A stretch of 64,000 nt of DNA, taken from contig JAWRVZ010000086.1 of assembly GCA_037043235.1 (NCBI GenBank), positions 2,448,001 through 2,512,000 of the forward strand, given 5' to 3'. The translations under genes were made by a program, and so were the position numbers. Shown piece after piece: positions 61,565-64,000 of the stretch. How positions within the stretch are numbered: the stretch's first letter is position 1; every line of letters starts with the position of its first letter. Source of the stretch: Rhodeus uyekii (taxonomy: Eukaryota > Chordata > Actinopteri > Cypriniformes > Acheilognathidae). Below the pieces are notes generated by a model. That model was not told the DNA's origin. It saw only the letters and a list, made by a program, of their open reading frames with translations, and did not search any database.

Positions 61565-62060
61565 AGTTCAAAGGGGTTGGTCATATTTAACTAATACTTT
61601 TATTCGACAAAGACTTGTGAGTGATATTAAGACTTTTACTTTCTTACACAACATTTCGCTTTTTTTCTTTTTCTTTTTTTTACCTTTCTATTGATTAAAG
61701 AATCCTGAAAAACAATCTCATGGTTTTAACAAAAATATTAAGCAGTACGGCTGTTTTATGATAAGATTTATGATAACGATAATACATTTTTCTTGAGCAC
61801 CAAATCAATTGAAGGAACATGTGACACTGAAGTGAAGAAGCGTGAGTAATGATGCTGAAAATTTAGTTTTTCCATCAGAAATAAATTACATTTTAAAATA
61901 TATTCAAACAGAAAACAGTAACTTGAACTTGGAATAATATTTCACAATTTTACTGTTTTTACTATTACTGTAATATTAATATTACAGTAGTTTTTCATCA
62001 AATAAATGCAGACTTGGAGAGCAAAAGAGACTTCTTAGAGAAATATTACCAAGCTTAAAT
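61565..62060 (+). repeat. Near full-length copy of dispersed MITE-like family (family 1)
   Basis: The longest copy in the window. In order it has a degenerate start, ATTGATTAAAGAATCCTGAA, AATATTAAGCAGTACGGCTG, TTGAGCACCAAATCAATTGA, ATGTGACACTGAAG, TAATGATGCTGAAAATT, ATCAAATAAATGCAGACTTG and GAGACTTCTTAGAGAAAT. Confidence 0.75.
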
Positions 62061-63567
<1,507 letters not shown>

Positions 63568-64000
63568 TGTATTGAACTGGAATCAGGAACCACGAGTTCC
63601 TATTGCTCATCCTTATAAATTAATGAGCAAAGCTTCTCCTATGGTGCTATATGTAAGATTACATTGAACCAGCATGGCCTGCGACATACAGGTCCAATTT
63701 TTTTGATGTCATTTTGGGAAAATATGAACAATTCTAAAGAAATTGTGCAACATCGCAAACGTATGCATTACAAATTTAGCATACTTCTGCCTTCTAAAAT
63801 AAGGTTGGTTTTGAGGAACTGAGCAGTTCTCTGGCTACTTAAGCTTTTGTCACAAGTCATGTGTCACCAGATTGAAGTCACATTTTGGTGACAAATACTT
63901 TTCCCATAGTTTTAGCATATGCGATTGTAGTCAAACACTGCATGTTATGCATGTGTTATTGAACATTTGAATTATTAAAATACTACTCTGCCAGTTTAAT
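63568..64000. other. Terminal intergenic DNA
   Basis: No feature recognised. Confidence 0.5.

Overview
The window looks like nuclear DNA from a teleost fish, most likely a cyprinid (zebrafish, carp or goldfish group). The reasons are one recognisable vertebrate gene with GT-AG introns, AT-rich gene-poor flanks, many di- to pentanucleotide microsatellites, and repeat families typical of cyprinids: Tc1-like, hAT, tRNA-derived SINE, LTR elements and several MITE-like families. No prokaryotic, CRISPR, tRNA or rRNA gene was seen. The assignment rests on remembered family features, not on a search.

About 1.2-14.3 kb, minus strand: the only convincing host gene, csrnp1 (cysteine/serine-rich nuclear protein 1, AXUD1). 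Four coding exons at 7322-7139, 4939-4680, 4585-4289 and 3686-2724 join in frame to 567 codons. A probable non-coding CpG-rich first exon ends at 13964. The 3' UTR carries two AU-rich nonamers, as expected for an immediate-early transcript.

About 14.3-64 kb: no further convincing host gene. This stretch holds probable non-coding or regulatory DNA with inserted mobile elements. The main ones are a solo LTR (26221-27041); a 6.46-kb split-direct-repeat element (27971-34433) packed with paired hairpins and carrying a nested hAT element (32553-33272); a TA-flanked MITE (38603-39334); a complete Gag-only LTR element with apparently identical LTRs and an AGAAA target duplication (46653-49056); and an internally deleted Tc1-like copy (54979-55787). 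Copies of one MITE-like family and of a tRNA-derived SINE are scattered throughout.

The most unusual object is the 27971-34433 element. Its ends are arranged A1-x-B1-A2-(5.9 kb)-B2, with A and B copies that look identical. Read on the minus strand this is the split-direct-repeat layout of DIRS/PAT/Ngaro tyrosine-recombinase retroelements. Yet no reverse transcriptase or recombinase is visible. Its interior is built from more than 25 copies of two adjacent hairpins sharing a TGCG loop, and some outlying hairpins show paired, structure-preserving base changes.
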